Source of the DNA: Beijerinckiaceae bacterium
Lineage (GTDB): Bacteria > Pseudomonadota > Alphaproteobacteria > Rhizobiales > Beijerinckiaceae
NCBI GenBank assembly: GCA_947453155.1
Contig: CANGFE010000001.1
Location: 1 to 64,000, forward strand
Length of the DNA stretch: 64,000 nt
Direction: 5' to 3'
Position numbers and translations under genes: made by a program. Below are positions 63,604-64,000 of the stretch, one piece after another. The notes under the pieces are model-generated. The model searched no databases, was not told where the DNA came from, and saw only the letters and a list, made by a program, of their open reading frames with translations. Position 1 is the first letter of the stretch, and each line of letters opens with the position of its first letter.

Positions 63604-63999
63604 GGCGAAATCTTTCTTTGAGAAATGGGAGCGAATACGGTTCATGCGACTTTTGATTGGATATTTGAGAAGCGGCACAGCGTCAGGGTTTCGGAGAAGT
63701 CTCTTCACGCCACGCAATATTTTGCCGCTAGCCATGTCATCTAGAGCGCAGGAAAAATCATATGCCATCTTGAGTGAAGCGAAATGTCCCTCCAGCGCCA
63801 AACGCTCCGCAATTGAAAGCGGAAATCGCCGGCCAATCTCACGATCAAAATCAATCAAACCCCTAATATCTTGCGCTTGGAGGCGGTGTGACGTGGATTT
63901 CGAATGTTTCTGGTAAATATATCCGGCGGAATGATGCCGAATGTACCGAGTATTTTCAGCAAGCAACAAAGCGACCAACGCAAAATCCTCACCAATTCG
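63592..63999 (-). CDS. Glycosyltransferase family 2 protein, C-terminal part (5' end beyond window)
   Basis: The frame continues to the window edge and reads RIGEDFALVALLLAENTRYIRHHSAGYIYQKHSKSTSH, typical of GT2 C-termini. Confidence 0.75.
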   Translation of the reverse strand, partial: RIGEDFALVALLLAENTRYIRHHSAGYIYQKHSKSTSHRLQAQDIRGLIDFDREIGRRFPLSIAERLALEGHFASLKMAYDFSCALDDMASGKILRGVKRLLRNPDAVPLLKYPIKSRMNRIRSHFSKKDFASLD

Positions 64000-64000
64000 C

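Overview
The window is from an alphaproteobacterial, probably Rhizobiales, chromosome. Assignments come from reading the sequence and the supplied translations; no database search was run. Positions ~1-36.9 kb are a conserved housekeeping block: comEC (partial), lexA-moeA-moaC-trpC-trpD-trpG-trpE-ppiD, tpiA-secG-pyrG-kdsA-eno, dusB-ntrB-ntrC-ntrY-ntrX-hfq-hflX, mazG, a double cold-shock protein, a CBS-domain protein, and rlpA/tmk-holB-metG-tatD-MBL hydrolase. A tRNA-Ser(TGA) at 36878-36967 marks the switch to accessory DNA. After it come (i) a three-gene group: an OmpR-type regulator lacking the phospho-acceptor Asp, bciA (8-vinyl chlorophyllide reductase) and a truncated hemoglobin; (ii) small stress/envelope genes (SYLF, CsbD, DUF3309, lipoproteins) with a Crp/Fnr regulator; (iii) a catabolic cluster (two cupins, Rieske oxygenase, CaiB-type CoA transferase, solute-binding proteins, and a thiolase-fold protein lacking the nucleophilic Cys paired with a DUF35/OB-fold protein); (iv) a TRAP transporter, malonyl-CoA synthetase and an apparently permuted CoA transferase; (v) the edge of a polysaccharide locus. 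The best candidates for undescribed biology are the Rieske/cupin/thiolase-like-DUF35 pathway, the pseudo-receiver/bciA/globin operon, and the permuted CoA transferase. No CRISPR array, transposase, prophage or integrase was recognised.
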